64,000 bases of DNA from Streptomyces sp. Ncost-T10-10d (GCF_900091955.1 NZ_FMDF01000182.1:124001-188000), one strand, 5' to 3'. Numbered from the stretch's first letter, positions 43,901 through 51,569 are shown. Notes: a model not told the origin generated them from the sequence alone. A program made the numbers and translations.

Positions 43901-44806
43901 CCGTTCCTCGCCCACCAGCGCGTCCGGGGAGAACGGCATCCCGAAGACCTGCGCCGCCACCTCCAGGATGGAGCCGGGGCCGGCCCCGGGACCGGCCTCA
44001 CCGAGGGTCGCCGAGGTCGCCACCGGGCAGATCGAACCGAGCGGACGTCCGGGCTCGCTCTGGCCCGTGGTCGTCGCCAGGCGGCGCAGCAGCATGGCGA
44101 CGTCCGTGCCCTGCGCCCCGTCGTAGGTGTGGAACTCGTCCAGCACCACGTACTGGATTCGGGAGTCCTGCCACAGTGCGCGGTCCTCGGTCCGCTGGAG
44201 CAGCAGATCGAGCATCTTGTAGTTCGTGATGAGCAGGTCGGGCGGCGCCTGCCGCATCTCCTCGCGCCGCGTCATCACCCGGCGGAAGTCCGTGTCCGGC
44301 CGGTCGCCGATGTAGAGCCCCGCCGTCACCTGGGCCAGGTCCGGCTGCGCGAGATAGTCGCCGATGCGGCTTGCCTGATCGGTGGCGAGCGCGTTCATCG
44401 GATAGAGCAGCACGGCCTTGACTCCGCGTCGGCCGAGGGCCTTCTCACGGCGGCAGTGGTCGAGGACGGAGACGAGGAACGACTCGGTCTTCCCGGAACC
44501 CGTCCCCGTCGTGACCAGCGTCGGCAGGGCAGGCCCGTGGAGCGTGCTCAGCCGCTCGTACGCTTTCGCCTGATGCCGGTACGGTGTGAATCCCGGGTTC
44601 CACTCCAGGTGCTTCTCCCAGCCGGTATCGGCCTTGTGGAAGGGAGTCCTGATCCGCAGATAGGGACCGCGGAACATCCCGGTCTCGGGATGCTCGAGGA
44701 ACCGCTCCAGCGCCCGCCGCGTGTCCTCGTCGGTGAGCGCGTACGTCGTCGTGAGGTACTGGGTGAGACTGCCCCGCAGCTGCGCGGCGGCCAGCGTGGG
44801 CCTCAC
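37982..44806 (-). CDS. DruE-like giant DEAD/DEAH helicase with DUF1998 and nuclease-like domain
   Basis: A 2274-residue protein. SF2 helicase: Walker A LVTTGTGSGKTESFLV (about 98-108), DEFH box VVLDEFHTYDGAQG (223-226), VATSATLGEA, and the motif V/VI block ELGIDIGDLSAVLLG ... YVQRAGRAGRKTG (about 1110-1130). Several CxxC pairs lie in the helicase insertions (CRNCGRSGW, CPACDTDN, CEACGWQQ, CPACGYV...CRRCGG), suggesting multiple zinc knuckles. DUF1998 occupies about 1500-1740 with the cysteine cluster SCPCIEKGLDGCHRCLL. A restriction-endonuclease-like domain follows at about 1780-1910 (FLETLGEWAK, RPDVLFER, IALYLDGYEFHAG), then a C-terminal region of about 360 residues with no clear family. Size and helicase-DUF1998 layout match DruE, the hallmark of Druantia. 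GTG at 44806 follows AAGGAGAACGTC. Confidence 0.85.
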   Translation of the reverse strand: MRPTLAAAQLRGSLTQYLTTTYALTDEDTRRALERFLEHPETGMFRGPYLRIRTPFHKADTGWEKHLEWNPGFTPYRHQAKAYERLSTLHGPALPTLVTTGTGSGKTESFLVSVLDHCRREKALGRRGVKAVLLYPMNALATDQASRIGDYLAQPDLAQVTAGLYIGDRPDTDFRRVMTRREEMRQAPPDLLITNYKMLDLLLQRTEDRALWQDSRIQYVVLDEFHTYDGAQGTDVAMLLRRLATTTGQSEPGRPLGSICPVATSATLGEAGPGAGPGSILEVAAQVFGMPFSPDALVGEERMTPEQFTGPVNYGLPEPPSPEEVIACSGGPDVVSRPDKLDLNALAARMLGQQGLSAFEIGRLLKQHDFTQGVLSLLDGDPLSEWELRDRLGRFGYTWGRTARENPRLALAALARFVALLSAAHDPESDERRPRPLLHVETHLWVRPVGRIVRGVGPGKPEFHWYEDDRARRSVLPATPPDGDEEPEAGQIGHVARSHRAQSAIGADTAVRQASIRLPAVYCRNCGRSGWAAISPEADPQQLVMAHDKIWRASVGREKRRVRYFIAATAAEQEDTLAAVTQSRPATGGGQSPTLILDGAQGTYRLPVAQDAGNLQDASFVLAITEKKTADRAAVDQRCPACDTDNAMRFLGTRPAALAAATVTQLFTGQEVALEAEERKTLLFNDSTQDAAHRAGYVANRSFTFSLRSLLARNLDESGKPSALNDLIGNVLDSVEDPQALAAVVPPDLYDEPGVDRLLSGRGTGDLRTWKLIGERLAFATVMEFGLRSRQGRTLELTRTAAAEVVIEDQHRITMLARDIHMALPGQLLGTGLPTAERYLAFVRGLLERVRLRGGVRHRWLEPWMKDSGVTRFKIWGGRPDGMPAFPDSVAAPRFLLDGDKGRSDFDSTTARAGWYQDWARRCLGLDAPGAAEYLRRLLPILVDEGLLAVRTAQDRTTKVYGLQPGHVEVRLLEDDIVNKAFVTCEACGWQQVVHPSRRTRWYGHPCPRYRCRGQITAPQPGQATVLSSGSTSFGGPRPRDYRDDYYRHLYRTGGTFRVVTAEHTGMLTRPQRERVERAFRDGTHYTDPNVLSCTPTLELGIDIGDLSAVLLGSLPKGPANYVQRAGRAGRKTGNALVVAFGGRRARDLYYLDEPREMIAGDIVPPGCYLSAVEILRRQYTAHLLDLAARGRLTTSDDEPLQPAPRLVSALFGSTAWCQELADAALAHGAVLVESFLGLFPSLPGRPDTGVSDQAAGELRAYARGGIVRALQEAEEEWTGRGEELRRRIHAIDAAMDQLVRSDPEQEREWRELRAERYATGNLLRDLNQTSAHGALVELGLLPNYTLSDTTTQLEATLYWTEQPETEGAKKSYHSEVRDYERSRRSALSELAPGNSFYVNGYKHVVRALDIGSPERRAWSVWRLCPACGYVRTENAQADASPCRRCGGREIADAGCVQRILEPKRVMSRDKRDDARVRDDKDERDSKRYAVLTTVDIDPVHLATGSWRHDTAVFGVDFTRQAVVRTLNLGLDRQDGSSTVPLAGADIRINPFYVCTSCGGATSEGRPVVDHQQDALTESLAAATRASAHHQLWCPRRKVRTSTPEGQGKGEDVPLLLAHELTTEAVRILLPASVARVKERLASFTAALFVGIAARYGGDPDHIDITAATMPDGNDPEWPRRFLVVYDRLPGGTGYLHRLATSDGFREVLLRAREVIDSCPCIEKGLDGCHRCLLRRVPAGDYDKVSRNEVRQMFDELLGADGGDWATSPVAATHQIPLERQAESDLEVMFLETLGEWAKQPSAKASADAYTTTAGTYSLDLRLTGVDGATVSWRVSQQRVLDGTRPDVLFERTDAPGPRIALYLDGYEFHAGPKHKDRLADDAVKRTRLRADGVRVFQLTYYDVKDWRTRVRDTGYASTGPEHPVWVPYGEQGQKRARDYYAGVHGGLPGELSANLWVNPADLLISHLRAPDASLWQQRAEAAVAGLLGAGARIAALHPQAVGEQLLTALRGGVPQGPKGPVQLLSAVDATGCVVTAAADGRHRPPVWTALALLDDSDRALSDEAGHKRRWQGWLYWSNVLQFLEHGGGDSVQLTTSLLEGFTVDGLAVAGGSGWLESQRAERPAAVTASPAGDLAEEPDPLIPTARPAQPSDTAHDTGWEQVLEFLDPDEPGLLPLSQGLRALGVVPPEAGYELDEHGWMAELAWPSARIAVVTAHRPADGERDHDAEDRDRAFASAGWLIRTAASCTALDIKNLLAAAEGKDTNTNDGDQQR

Positions 44807-44904
44807 GACGTTCTCCTTCGCTTCGTGCCAGGTCGGTGAGCTGCGTCAACGGTATACGGAGCCGCCGACATCGCTCCGGGCAATGACTGATCGCGAATGA
44901 TTCC

Positions 44905-44922
44905 GGCCAGTGACTGGCCAGT
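44905..44922. promoter_or_regulatory. Operator candidate between the DruE-like and SF1-PLD genes
   Basis: GGCCAGTG occurs at 44905 and again 11 bp later at 44916. The same bases form a 7-bp inverted repeat GGCCAGT-G-ACTGGCC (44905-44919) and a perfect palindrome ACTGGCCAGT (44913-44922). It lies in the 198-bp divergent promoter region, so one regulator could set both transcripts. TACAGT at 44960 area may be the plus-strand -10. Confidence 0.6.
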
Positions 44923-45004
44923 GGCCGTCGAATGCACCGTTCGGCGGCGGCGGACTCACGTACAGTCTCCGGACCTGTGGGGCGATGTTGGGGGAGCGGT
45001 GAAC

Positions 45005-48000
45005 ATGACCGGTGCGGGGCGTCCTTATCCCGTCGAGGAGCTTCTGACGGCGGTGCGCGCCGAGATCCTCACCGAACGGCGGAGCGACGCCGACGGCGCT
45101 GTGAAAGTCGCCCTGTCCAAGGGGCGGCTCCTCTCGCAATCAGGAGGGACGCGCGAGTATCTCTTCGAGTGCCGCACCTGGCAGGACGGCCTGGACGGTG
45201 TTCCCGTCCTCGCCCGACCGTCACGTTCCCGGAAGGCCTGGGATCCGGCCGAGGCCTCGCGTGCTCCTGACGGGACCGTACGGCTCGTGACGAAAGCCGA
45301 TCTCGGGGCGGCGCCCGCGAACATCCAGATCCGCAAGGACGACTCCGCGAACTGGGCCGCGCTGGCCGAGCGCCTGGAGACGGCCGGCAGCCAGGACAGC
45401 CCCGTCGACGCGGACCACGCGGGCTGGCTGGTCGGCCGGGGCACCCCGCGCACCGGCCGTGCCGAGAACCCGGGACAGTGGGTGGCGAACTGGGCGGGGC
45501 TCCAGCTGAACCCGCGTCAGCGCGACGCCGTCGCACAGGCCCTCGCCAGTGAGGTGCTGTTCCTGTGGGGGCCGCCCGGCACCGGGAAGACGGATGTCGT
45601 CGGCCACATCGTCGAGGGCAGTTTCCGCCAAGGACTCAAGGTCCTCTTCCTGGCCCCCACGAACGTTGCGGTGGACCAGGCCCTTGAGCGGATGTGCTCC
45701 CTGCTGGAGCACGAGGAGGGCTTCGCCGAGGGGATCGTCCAGCGGGCCGGGAGTATCGTCCTGCCGTCGCTGCGCAGCCGCTACGGAGACCAGGTCGACC
45801 CGGCCCGGATCGCCGCCCTGCTCGTGGAGAGCATCGACCGGCAGATCAGCACGGCGGCCGACCAGCTCAAGGGCGCGAGGGCGGCGCTGGCCCTGCACGA
45901 CCGTGTCCGGGACCTGGAGTCGGACCTGGCCACCAGCACAGAGGAGATGGCTGAGGCCGGCCGCGACCACGCCGCAGCGGCGAGGACGGTGGCGGCCGCG
46001 GACACCCTGGCCGCGCAGCTGCGGCTGAAGATGGAGAAAGTGGGGCCACCGACCGGATTCCTCGCGGAGCGCAGAGTGGCGAAGCTGCGCGACCTCCGGT
46101 CCGCCCTGGCGCACGAGGAGGACGAGGCGACGCGGGCCAGGGAGGACGTCGCGCGCGCGGCCCGTCGCCACACGGCGGGCGAGAAGCAGGCGGCCGAAGC
46201 CCGACGCGCCCTCCCCGCGGCCTGCGCTGCCGTCGTGGGGATCCCGCCCAGGCAGAACGTCGTCGAGTCCGCTGCCTCTCTCCAGGAGCGACTTGACGAA
46301 CTCGGGCGGAAACGCAAGCGCATCCAGGACGAGGTTCGCTCCCATTGCCGAGTGCTCGGAGCGACCGTGGCCAAGGCCGTCCAGTCGAGGAAGCTGCTCG
46401 ACGAGGTCGATGTCGTGGTGATCGACGAGGCCGGGATGGTCAACCTGCCCTCTGCCTGGTTCGCCGCCGGACTCGCCCGCAAGAGGGTGATCGTGGCGGG
46501 CGACTTCCGACAGCTGCCCGCCGTGACCAAGGGCGACGGCGACCGGGAGGCCAGCGAGGAGGAGCGCGCCCACTCCCGCGAGTGGACGGCGCGGGACGCC
46601 TTCCACGCCGCAGGCCTGGTCGATCCTTCCGGCCGGGTACGCCAGGACCCTCGCCTGGTGGCGCTCGACACCCAGTACCGGATGCGGGAGCCGATCTGCG
46701 CGGTCGTCAACGAGGTGGCGTATCCGGACGCCCCGCTCAGGACCGGGCGCGGAAACACCAGCCGTCTGCCGTTCGCCCCGCTCATCGACTCCCCAGTGAT
46801 CCTGGTCGACACGTCCGGCCGCCGGATCCCCGGCGGCGGCCGCACACCCCACAAGTCGAACGCCGTCCACGCCGCGGTCATCCACGAACTGGTCCGAGGG
46901 CTCCAGTACGAGGGAATCCTGCCCGGCCGCAAGTGGCAGGAGGTCCCCGAAGGGGAGCGGGCGACCGACCGGCTCGCCGTCATCTCCCCGTACCGGGAGC
47001 AGGTCAAGGCCCTCAAGAGCAGCCTGGCCCACCGTTTCGGGGAGGACTACGACGGCCTGGTCGACACCGTCCACCGGTTCCAGGGCAGCCAGCGCCCCGT
47101 CGTGCTCCTCGACACGGTGGCGGGCGCCGGCAAGGATCCCGGCTTCTTCTACGGCGGAACGGGGCTGTCCTCGCAGACCTGCCGCCTCCTCAACGTCGCT
47201 CTCAGCCGGGCCCAGGACCACCTGGTCGTCGTGGCGGACGTCGCCTTCCTGCGCAAGCACCTGGCCCCGCACAGCGAGGCACTGGCGATGGTCGCCCATC
47301 TGGAGGCGCACGCGCAGACCATCTCCGCCGACCAGCTGATCCCGATCCTCGACGCGGACCAGTTGGCCGCCATGTCGGCGGAGGAACTGGCCCGCCCGGC
47401 CTTCTTCGAGCACAGCGAGGTCCTAGAGGCGGTGGCGTGGGACGTGGAGCGAGCGCAGCGCAGCATCGAGCTGTATTCGGCGTTCATGGACGCGCCTCCG
47501 GTCCGACGGTGGGCCCGGATGCTCGGGCCGAAGGTGGCTGCCGGGCTCCAGGTCACGGTCTTCACCCGCCCGCCGGAGGAGCAGCAGGAACCCTCCCGCG
47601 TGGCGCGGTGCCGGGAGCTCGTCGGACAGCTGGAGGCCGTCGGCTGTCGGGTCGAGTACCGCGACCGCATGCACGAGAAGGTCCTCATCCTGGACGGTGC
47701 GGTCCTGTGGCACGGCTCGAAGAACCTGCTCGCGAACATCGGGCCGACGGACCTGATGATGCGCTACACCGACCCCGCCTCCTGCGACCGCGTACGGCGG
47801 CTGATGGAGCGCACTCGCATGGAACGCCCTGCGCGCGCACCGTGGCGCCCCACCGGAGAGACCGCTCCGGTGTCCGAGGCGCCTGCCCAGCGAGCCGAGG
47901 CGCCGGCAGACAAGGTGTACCCGGGGCTGGTACGGGACGGCCGGCTGTACCTCAAGGTCTCGTACGAGGAGAGGAACGAGGCCAAGCGCCTGCTCCGGGC

Positions 48001-48082
48001 CCAGTGGGACAAGAAGGCCCGGCACTGGTGGGTCGACGCGGACCGGATCACCCGGGAACAGGCGGCGCGCTGGCTGCCGTAG
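45005..48082 (+). CDS. SF1 (Upf1/COG1112-like) helicase fused to PLD-type nuclease, Mokosh type II-like
   Basis: A 1025-residue protein. Walker A LWGPPGTGKTDVVGHIV (about 187), TNVAVDQALERM, a long charged insertion with coiled-coil character (about 280-460), Walker B VVVIDEAGMVNLPSAW (about 471), AGDFRQLPAV, DTQYRMREPI, VDTVHRFQGSQRPVV and NVALSRAQDHL: a complete AAA_11/AAA_12 helicase. The C-terminal part (about 810-920) has one phospholipase-D motif HEKVLILDGAVLWHGSKN (HxKxxxxD ... GSxN). The last 55 residues resemble the short DUF5710 module (RLYLKVSYEERNEAKRL, WWVDADRI). Helicase-PLD fusion in one chain is the MkoC layout of the Mokosh type II system. ATG at 45005 follows GGGGGAG; a GTG two codons earlier is possible. 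It ends 6 bp from a convergent gene. Confidence 0.85.
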   Translation: MTGAGRPYPVEELLTAVRAEILTERRSDADGAVKVALSKGRLLSQSGGTREYLFECRTWQDGLDGVPVLARPSRSRKAWDPAEASRAPDGTVRLVTKADLGAAPANIQIRKDDSANWAALAERLETAGSQDSPVDADHAGWLVGRGTPRTGRAENPGQWVANWAGLQLNPRQRDAVAQALASEVLFLWGPPGTGKTDVVGHIVEGSFRQGLKVLFLAPTNVAVDQALERMCSLLEHEEGFAEGIVQRAGSIVLPSLRSRYGDQVDPARIAALLVESIDRQISTAADQLKGARAALALHDRVRDLESDLATSTEEMAEAGRDHAAAARTVAAADTLAAQLRLKMEKVGPPTGFLAERRVAKLRDLRSALAHEEDEATRAREDVARAARRHTAGEKQAAEARRALPAACAAVVGIPPRQNVVESAASLQERLDELGRKRKRIQDEVRSHCRVLGATVAKAVQSRKLLDEVDVVVIDEAGMVNLPSAWFAAGLARKRVIVAGDFRQLPAVTKGDGDREASEEERAHSREWTARDAFHAAGLVDPSGRVRQDPRLVALDTQYRMREPICAVVNEVAYPDAPLRTGRGNTSRLPFAPLIDSPVILVDTSGRRIPGGGRTPHKSNAVHAAVIHELVRGLQYEGILPGRKWQEVPEGERATDRLAVISPYREQVKALKSSLAHRFGEDYDGLVDTVHRFQGSQRPVVLLDTVAGAGKDPGFFYGGTGLSSQTCRLLNVALSRAQDHLVVVADVAFLRKHLAPHSEALAMVAHLEAHAQTISADQLIPILDADQLAAMSAEELARPAFFEHSEVLEAVAWDVERAQRSIELYSAFMDAPPVRRWARMLGPKVAAGLQVTVFTRPPEEQQEPSRVARCRELVGQLEAVGCRVEYRDRMHEKVLILDGAVLWHGSKNLLANIGPTDLMMRYTDPASCDRVRRLMERTRMERPARAPWRPTGETAPVSEAPAQRAEAPADKVYPGLVRDGRLYLKVSYEERNEAKRLLRAQWDKKARHWWVDADRITREQAARWLP

Positions 48083-48088
48083 TCGCTG

Positions 48089-49024
48089 CTACCGGGCGCT
48101 GCGCGGTACCCCGGCCGTCAGGCGCTTGCGGCCGACGTACCCCACACGGATCCTGCCCCCCTCCGTGATCAGCCGGAAGTGGATACGGCCCTGGTGCGGC
48201 TGGTACCGGACATGGGGACTGAACAGCCGCTTCACGCCGTCGAGATCGGTGAAGTCGCACAGCCCCATATTGATGCGGGTGTCGCTCTCGGGAACGACCT
48301 TGACCGCCCACGAGGGCTCCGACTCTCCGGGCTTCCAGTTCTCCGCCGCGGTGTTGAGCCGCACGAGCTCGGCCCGTACGTTCGCCACGGCCACGCCCGG
48401 CAGCTCCCGCAGGTTCTGCTCCACCCCCGGAACGAACTGGAGGTAGGGAAACAAGGTGTCGCGTTCCTCCCACAGCTGCGCGCCGCTGGTGGTGGCGGAG
48501 GCGGCGGTGGTGCGTATCCAGTCCTCGTGCTCACGGACGTGTTCGTCCTCGGAGGCGTGACGGACATGCGCGCTGTCCGTGGTGAGGCCGTCGTCGTCGA
48601 GGACCTCGTAGTCGACCCTGAGCCAGGGGGCCGCCCAGCGGGGACCCGTGGGCAGGCTGACGGCCAGCATCTTCATCAGGTGGGCGGCGGCCAGGCCGAG
48701 GACCGGTTCGCCGTCGTGCCGGTACTCGCTCTCCTGGTCCTCCGGCGGCTTGGGAAGCACACCTGAGAGAGGCGCCTTCCTCAGCAGTGTCTTCCGCATG
48801 AACTGCCAGGCGTCGTGGTTCGCGGGCTCGTTGCGCCACTGCTGGAGGTAGTAGCCAGGAGCGATCTCCACGTCCTCCAGCCGGACCTCGCTCACCAGCG
48901 TCGTCCCGCGATGGATCCGCCATACCGCCTGGCAGACCTTGATGAAGTCGAGCATGGCCTGCCGGGCCTCGTCCTGCGTCGCGTCCGAGACGCAGGACCT
49001 CTCGTTGAAGAACATGAGCACCAC
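48089..49024 (-). CDS. Unrecognised third component of the DUF262/DUF3696 operon (311 aa)
   Basis: A soluble protein of about 311 residues. The N-terminal half is helical (ATQDEARQAMLDFIKVCQAV, LAAAHLMKMLAVSL). The middle has LWEERDTLFPYLQFVPGVEQ, and the end is beta-rich (RLFSPHVRYQPHQGRIHFRL, GGRIRVGYVGRKR). The middle and closing patterns are what I associate with small partners of DUF3696 ATPases, but I cannot give the family a name. GTG at 49024 has GGGGGAG 6-8 nt upstream; ATG at 49015 is the alternative. It lies 44 bp after the ATPase gene on the same strand, hence same operon. Confidence 0.7.
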   Translation of the reverse strand: MVLMFFNERSCVSDATQDEARQAMLDFIKVCQAVWRIHRGTTLVSEVRLEDVEIAPGYYLQQWRNEPANHDAWQFMRKTLLRKAPLSGVLPKPPEDQESEYRHDGEPVLGLAAAHLMKMLAVSLPTGPRWAAPWLRVDYEVLDDDGLTTDSAHVRHASEDEHVREHEDWIRTTAASATTSGAQLWEERDTLFPYLQFVPGVEQNLRELPGVAVANVRAELVRLNTAAENWKPGESEPSWAVKVVPESDTRINMGLCDFTDLDGVKRLFSPHVRYQPHQGRIHFRLITEGGRIRVGYVGRKRLTAGVPRSAR

Positions 49025-49068
49025 TGAGCGCTCTCCCCCTGGTGAGCTCCGGGATCCGGTAAGGGCGT

Positions 49069-50217
49069 TCAGCCCAGTAGTTGGTCCAGTGTGTGGTCCG
49101 ACTCGTCGAAAAAGCCCTCCGGCCATTCGGAGAGCGATCCGTCCTCGGCAACCGTCGGGGTGATGATCTCCACGCCAGCCCCGTTGCCCCGGAAGAAGTG
49201 AACCGCTGTGTCCCCGGCCGCGAGCCGCCCCTGCTTGACCGCGAGCCGGGTCCCGTCGAGTACATGGTCGCTGTGGGTCTCGACGACGAGCTGCGCGCCG
49301 GCGGACGCCGCGGCGGCGATGAGGGAGGCCATACGGGACTGGCCACGCGGGTGGAGATGGGCCTCGGGGTTCTCCAGCAGGATGAGGCTGCCGGGCCCGG
49401 CGGTGAGACACGCCACGACGATGGGGAGGGCGTACGTGAGACCGAAGCCGACGTTCGTCGGGCGTCGGCGCCGGGTGGAATCCAGGCCGGCGGTGCCGCC
49501 GAACCCGAAGCTGAGACGTACCGAGTCGATCCCGGGAATCTCCGAGGCTTCGAGGTTGACCCCGGGGCACAGCTCCTGCATCCACGCGACGACCTGGTCG
49601 AGCAGGGTGTGCCCGCCGGCCTCCGGGTGTCGGAGCGGGTGGCCGTCCGGTACGACGTCCTGCGCGTGGTGCCGCAGGAAGTTGACGGCGTGCTCGCCGC
49701 GTGCCCCGAGGAAACCGCGGCCGATCGCCTGGTGGTGAGACCGGGGATAGGTGGTGGCCGGCGTGATCCGGTCGGCCTTGAGGTACTGGAAGCGCCGGGA
49801 GAACAGAGGGACGTCACCCCAGTCCGCCGGGCGGGTGGAGCTTTCGAGCAGCAGGACATCCTGCTCCGGCGCGTACCGGGCGGACCAGGCGTACGACTCC
49901 TTGTCGGCGGTTTCGAACACGACGGAGATCAGCGGGTCCGTGCCCGGCCGCTCGATGGTGGGGTCCTCGTGTAGGAGGTCCTGGCCCGTGCCCAGCTCCA
50001 CGAGGTCACCGTCGAGGAGGAAACCCCCACGGCTGTCGGCGTCCCCGTCGGTGGACATGAGGATGCCCGAGTCGTACGACTGGCGCAGCAGCGCCAGGGA
50101 CTGCAGGACCGTGCTCTTGCCCGAGGAGTTGAGACCGGTGAGGAGCGTGACCGGGGCCAGCCGGATGTCGGCGGACCGGAACGCCTTGAAGTTGGTCAGT
50201 GACAACTGTTCGATCAC
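49069..50217 (-). CDS. AAA/ABC-type ATPase of the DUF3696 family
   Basis: A 382-residue OLD/RecF-like ATPase. Walker A LLTGLNSSGKSTVLQSLALL at about residue 28, a signature-like region near 240-260, Walker B SLILLENPEAHLHPRGQ at about 280 and the switch His in VVETHSDHVLDG. The C-terminal tail is the DUF3696 type. Such ATPases act as DNA- or nucleotide-sensing motors in defence modules (compare Gabija GajA, Septu PtuA), but no nuclease domain is attached here. GTG at 50217 overlaps the stop of the DUF262 gene in GTGA, so the two products are made in fixed ratio. Confidence 0.85.
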   Translation of the reverse strand: MIEQLSLTNFKAFRSADIRLAPVTLLTGLNSSGKSTVLQSLALLRQSYDSGILMSTDGDADSRGGFLLDGDLVELGTGQDLLHEDPTIERPGTDPLISVVFETADKESYAWSARYAPEQDVLLLESSTRPADWGDVPLFSRRFQYLKADRITPATTYPRSHHQAIGRGFLGARGEHAVNFLRHHAQDVVPDGHPLRHPEAGGHTLLDQVVAWMQELCPGVNLEASEIPGIDSVRLSFGFGGTAGLDSTRRRRPTNVGFGLTYALPIVVACLTAGPGSLILLENPEAHLHPRGQSRMASLIAAAASAGAQLVVETHSDHVLDGTRLAVKQGRLAAGDTAVHFFRGNGAGVEIITPTVAEDGSLSEWPEGFFDESDHTLDQLLG

Positions 50218-51527
50218 TGGTTGCTGCCCCCGTTGGTCTGCAGGACGGTGCGGAAGAGTTCGCGGACTTTGGCGAAGCGGTCGACCACCTTGACTCGGTC
50301 GCCGGTGCCCACGGACACGGCCCGCTCGAAGTTCCGGTCGGTCATGAGCTGCTGGAAACCCTCGACCACCTGTTCGCGTGACGCTACCAGCGCAGATCGA
50401 TCACGGTCCGAGAGAACGGCCAGATTCACGGAAACTGTCTCGAAGATGGCCTTGTTGACCGGTGAGCGTCGAGTCTGACCAGGGAACTGCTTACGGAAGG
50501 CATGGCCTTCGAAGATCTTTTCAGCCGTGACCATGGCCCGCCGGAAGTCATGGGCGTGCCCCTCCCGCTCGCCCTCGGTGAGCCGGTTGACCTGGCGCAT
50601 GGTGAGCGCGAGGAACTGGTCGAAGTCCTGACTCCGGAACAGGTTGGGGTCGGTGAGTCGGAAAGCGAGATAGCGCAGCACCATCTCGCGGTCCGCCATC
50701 CGCTCGCTGTAGACGCCGTAGCTGGTGGCCGAGGCGAACTCCGGCGATTCGGCGAGCGAGGACAGGAGCTGCCGTGCCGGGCCGGGGATGAGCGCATGCC
50801 GGATCTCCTGGCGCGTCAGCGGGAGGCCGCCTGTGTTGATGCGCGCGAAGATGTTGAATTTGACCTCTTCCGGAGTCCCTGGACGGATGAGGTGGACGAC
50901 CACCTGGCTTTCGTTGAGACGGATCTGCATGCGTCCTGACAGATCGTCGTACCCCTTGCCCTCGAAGTCGTCCTTGAGGTACTCCAGGCCGCGCAACTTC
51001 AGCGGCCCGGACTCTATCCCCACCTCCGCCAGTGCTCCGGGGGCGATGAACCGTGCGATGGCGGTGAGGCGCTGGATGCCGTCGACGATGGCCCAGGAAC
51101 TGTCCTGGGCCCACGAGCTGTCGGTGAGTTCGGAGGCGTAGAAGGAGGGGATGGGGATGCGCAGGAGCAGGGACTCGATCAGACGGCTCTGCTGCTCGTC
51201 CGACCAGATGCCCGCCTTGCGCTGGAAGTCCGGGGCCAGATCGATCATCCCGTTGACCAGCCGGGAGATCAGCAGGTTGATCGTCGGGTTGAGGGTCTGG
51301 ATCTCGATCTTGGACGGGTCGTACGGCGCCGTGATCCGCTCATCCGCGATGTCCGGCTCCTCGTCGGGCTGCTCCAGCTCGACATCGGTGCTCCGCCCGC
51401 CAGCTCCGATCTCCACCAGGAAGCCCCCGCTGTCCTCGGCGGACGCATCGTCCAGATAGCGGCCGTACAGCGACAGCTGGTCCTTCGGCTGGGGTGCGCG
51501 GTGGCTGCCGCTGTCCTCCGGTGACAT
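50214..51527 (-). CDS. DUF262 (ParB/Srx-fold) domain protein
   Basis: A 437-residue protein whose DUF262 domain spans about 80-320: INLLISRLVNGMIDLAPDFQ, RLIESLLLRIPIPSFYA, then the nucleotide-binding loop AIVDGIQRLTAIARF (the D-G-x-Q-R motif, here DGIQR, about 144). RINTGGLPLTRQEIRHAL also fits. The C-terminus is helical (SPVNKAIFETVSVNLAVL) without the HNH-type DUF1524 nuclease of GmrSD. DUF262 modules hydrolyse NTPs and control partner effectors. ATG at 51527 is the best start; GAGGGAAC lies somewhat far upstream. First gene of the operon with DUF3696 and the 311-residue protein. Confidence 0.82.
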   Translation of the reverse strand: MSPEDSGSHRAPQPKDQLSLYGRYLDDASAEDSGGFLVEIGAGGRSTDVELEQPDEEPDIADERITAPYDPSKIEIQTLNPTINLLISRLVNGMIDLAPDFQRKAGIWSDEQQSRLIESLLLRIPIPSFYASELTDSSWAQDSSWAIVDGIQRLTAIARFIAPGALAEVGIESGPLKLRGLEYLKDDFEGKGYDDLSGRMQIRLNESQVVVHLIRPGTPEEVKFNIFARINTGGLPLTRQEIRHALIPGPARQLLSSLAESPEFASATSYGVYSERMADREMVLRYLAFRLTDPNLFRSQDFDQFLALTMRQVNRLTEGEREGHAHDFRRAMVTAEKIFEGHAFRKQFPGQTRRSPVNKAIFETVSVNLAVLSDRDRSALVASREQVVEGFQQLMTDRNFERAVSVGTGDRVKVVDRFAKVRELFRTVLQTNGGSNQ

Positions 51528-51569
51528 GTCTTCGTGTCCGTTCCCTCGTAGGAGTGGCTTCCTTCCACC

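Noticed and set aside
37982..48082. DISARM drmA-drmB-drmC
   Set aside because: The helicase and DUF1998 parts are in one 2274-residue chain and the PLD domain is fused to an SF1 helicase, so a DruE-like / Mokosh-like reading fits better.
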